Below are positions 63,889-64,000 of a DNA stretch of 64,000 nucleotides, in pieces. A program made the position numbers and the translations under genes. The DNA lies in contig JACRIK010000033.1 of NCBI GenBank assembly GCA_016235865.1, positions 47,083 to 111,082 on the forward strand, written 5' to 3'. Position 1 is the first letter of the stretch, and every line of letters starts with the position of its first letter. Under the pieces are notes generated by a model. The model saw nothing but the letters and a program-made list of their open reading frames with translations, was not told the DNA's origin and ran no database searches. Source of the stretch: Planctomycetota bacterium. GTDB taxonomy: Bacteria > Planctomycetota > MHYJ01 > JACQXL01.

Positions 63889-64000
63889 TGGGGGTGTAGA
63901 TGACCCCTATCCAGGGTGTAGATGACCTCTACCCAGGGTGTAGATGACCCCCACCCAGGGTGAAGATTACCCCCACCCAGGGTGAAGATTACCCCCACCC
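63889..64000. repeat. 22-bp minisatellite at the right edge, at least five units
   Basis: Units CCAGGGTGTAGATGACCCCCAC, changing to CCAGGGTGAAGATTACCCCCAC, continue past the window. Each carries GGGT...ACCC arms. The rest of 63585-63888 shows only the promoter and a TGACACAGTATGTCA dyad (63851-63865). Confidence 0.85.

Noticed and set aside
1..64000. tRNA or rRNA genes
   Set aside because: I checked the larger gaps for cloverleaf arms and a GGTTCGAATCC-like T-loop and saw none. A covariance-model search (tRNAscan-SE, Infernal) would settle this.

Overview
The window looks like part of the chromosome of an uncultivated, anaerobic, Gram-negative bacterium, most probably in or near the Planctomycetota / PVC superphylum. 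That placement is an inference. It rests on a secreted QxxxGxW (prenyltransferase/squalene-oxidase-like) repeat protein, secretins with N-terminal TPRs, a PilM/secretin cluster laid out like the Amuc_1098-1101 pilus-like genes of Akkermansia, many lipoproteins, and archaeal-type enzymes in a bacterial setting (GatD/GatE, an archaeal-type thymidylate synthase, ADP-forming acyl-CoA synthetase, tungsten-type aldehyde oxidoreductase). I see no rRNA, tRNA, CRISPR array or prophage. Layout. 1-9 kb: partial membrane protein, QW-repeat protein, thymidylate synthase, lipoproteins, and a minus-strand operon for a lipoprotein, ADP-forming acyl-CoA synthetase, DRTGG/phosphotransacetylase-like protein and endonuclease IV. 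9-17 kb: ferredoxin plus aldehyde:ferredoxin oxidoreductase, glutamine synthetase, and convergent gatE and gatD. 17-23 kb: small membrane proteins, an M3 oligopeptidase and small accessory genes (ORF6N, DUF7660-like, PPC domain, HEAT lipoprotein). 22.7-28.8 kb: a repeat-rich accessory block with minisatellites, MITE-like elements, a truncated dnaK copy, two orphan genes and the intact dnaK with its promoter. 28.8-33 kb: a HEAT protein and a giant M1-M28 double-peptidase lipoprotein. 33-43.4 kb: housekeeping genes (gmhA, plsY, gpsA, ispD, nadD, mlaE, a B12-type radical SAM gene, mtaB, nrnA). 43.4-59.3 kb: a 15.8-kb run of ten co-oriented genes encoding a PilM-PilN-like fusion, two inner-membrane proteins, a TPR secretin, two TPR proteins, ExbB, two ExbDs and a second, paralogous TPR secretin. 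59.3-64 kb: HAD phosphatase, ABC transporter pair, triple-HTH protein, IS630-type HTH protein and another minisatellite. Two things stand out. First, the 43.4-59.3 kb locus couples a pilus-type secretin platform with a proton-channel (ExbB/ExbD) motor and has no pilus ATPase, PilC or pilin nearby; it could be a pmf-driven envelope machine. Second, short palindromic repeats are scattered between genes and also lie in frame inside many genes (acd, gatE, gpsA, mtaB, radical SAM, HAD, HTH, the dnaK copy and others). There they encode extra loops or replace ordinary ones, much like the Rickettsia palindromic elements. The dnaK pair gives a with/without comparison inside this window. All promoters, starts and family names were read by eye from sequence; no searches were run.
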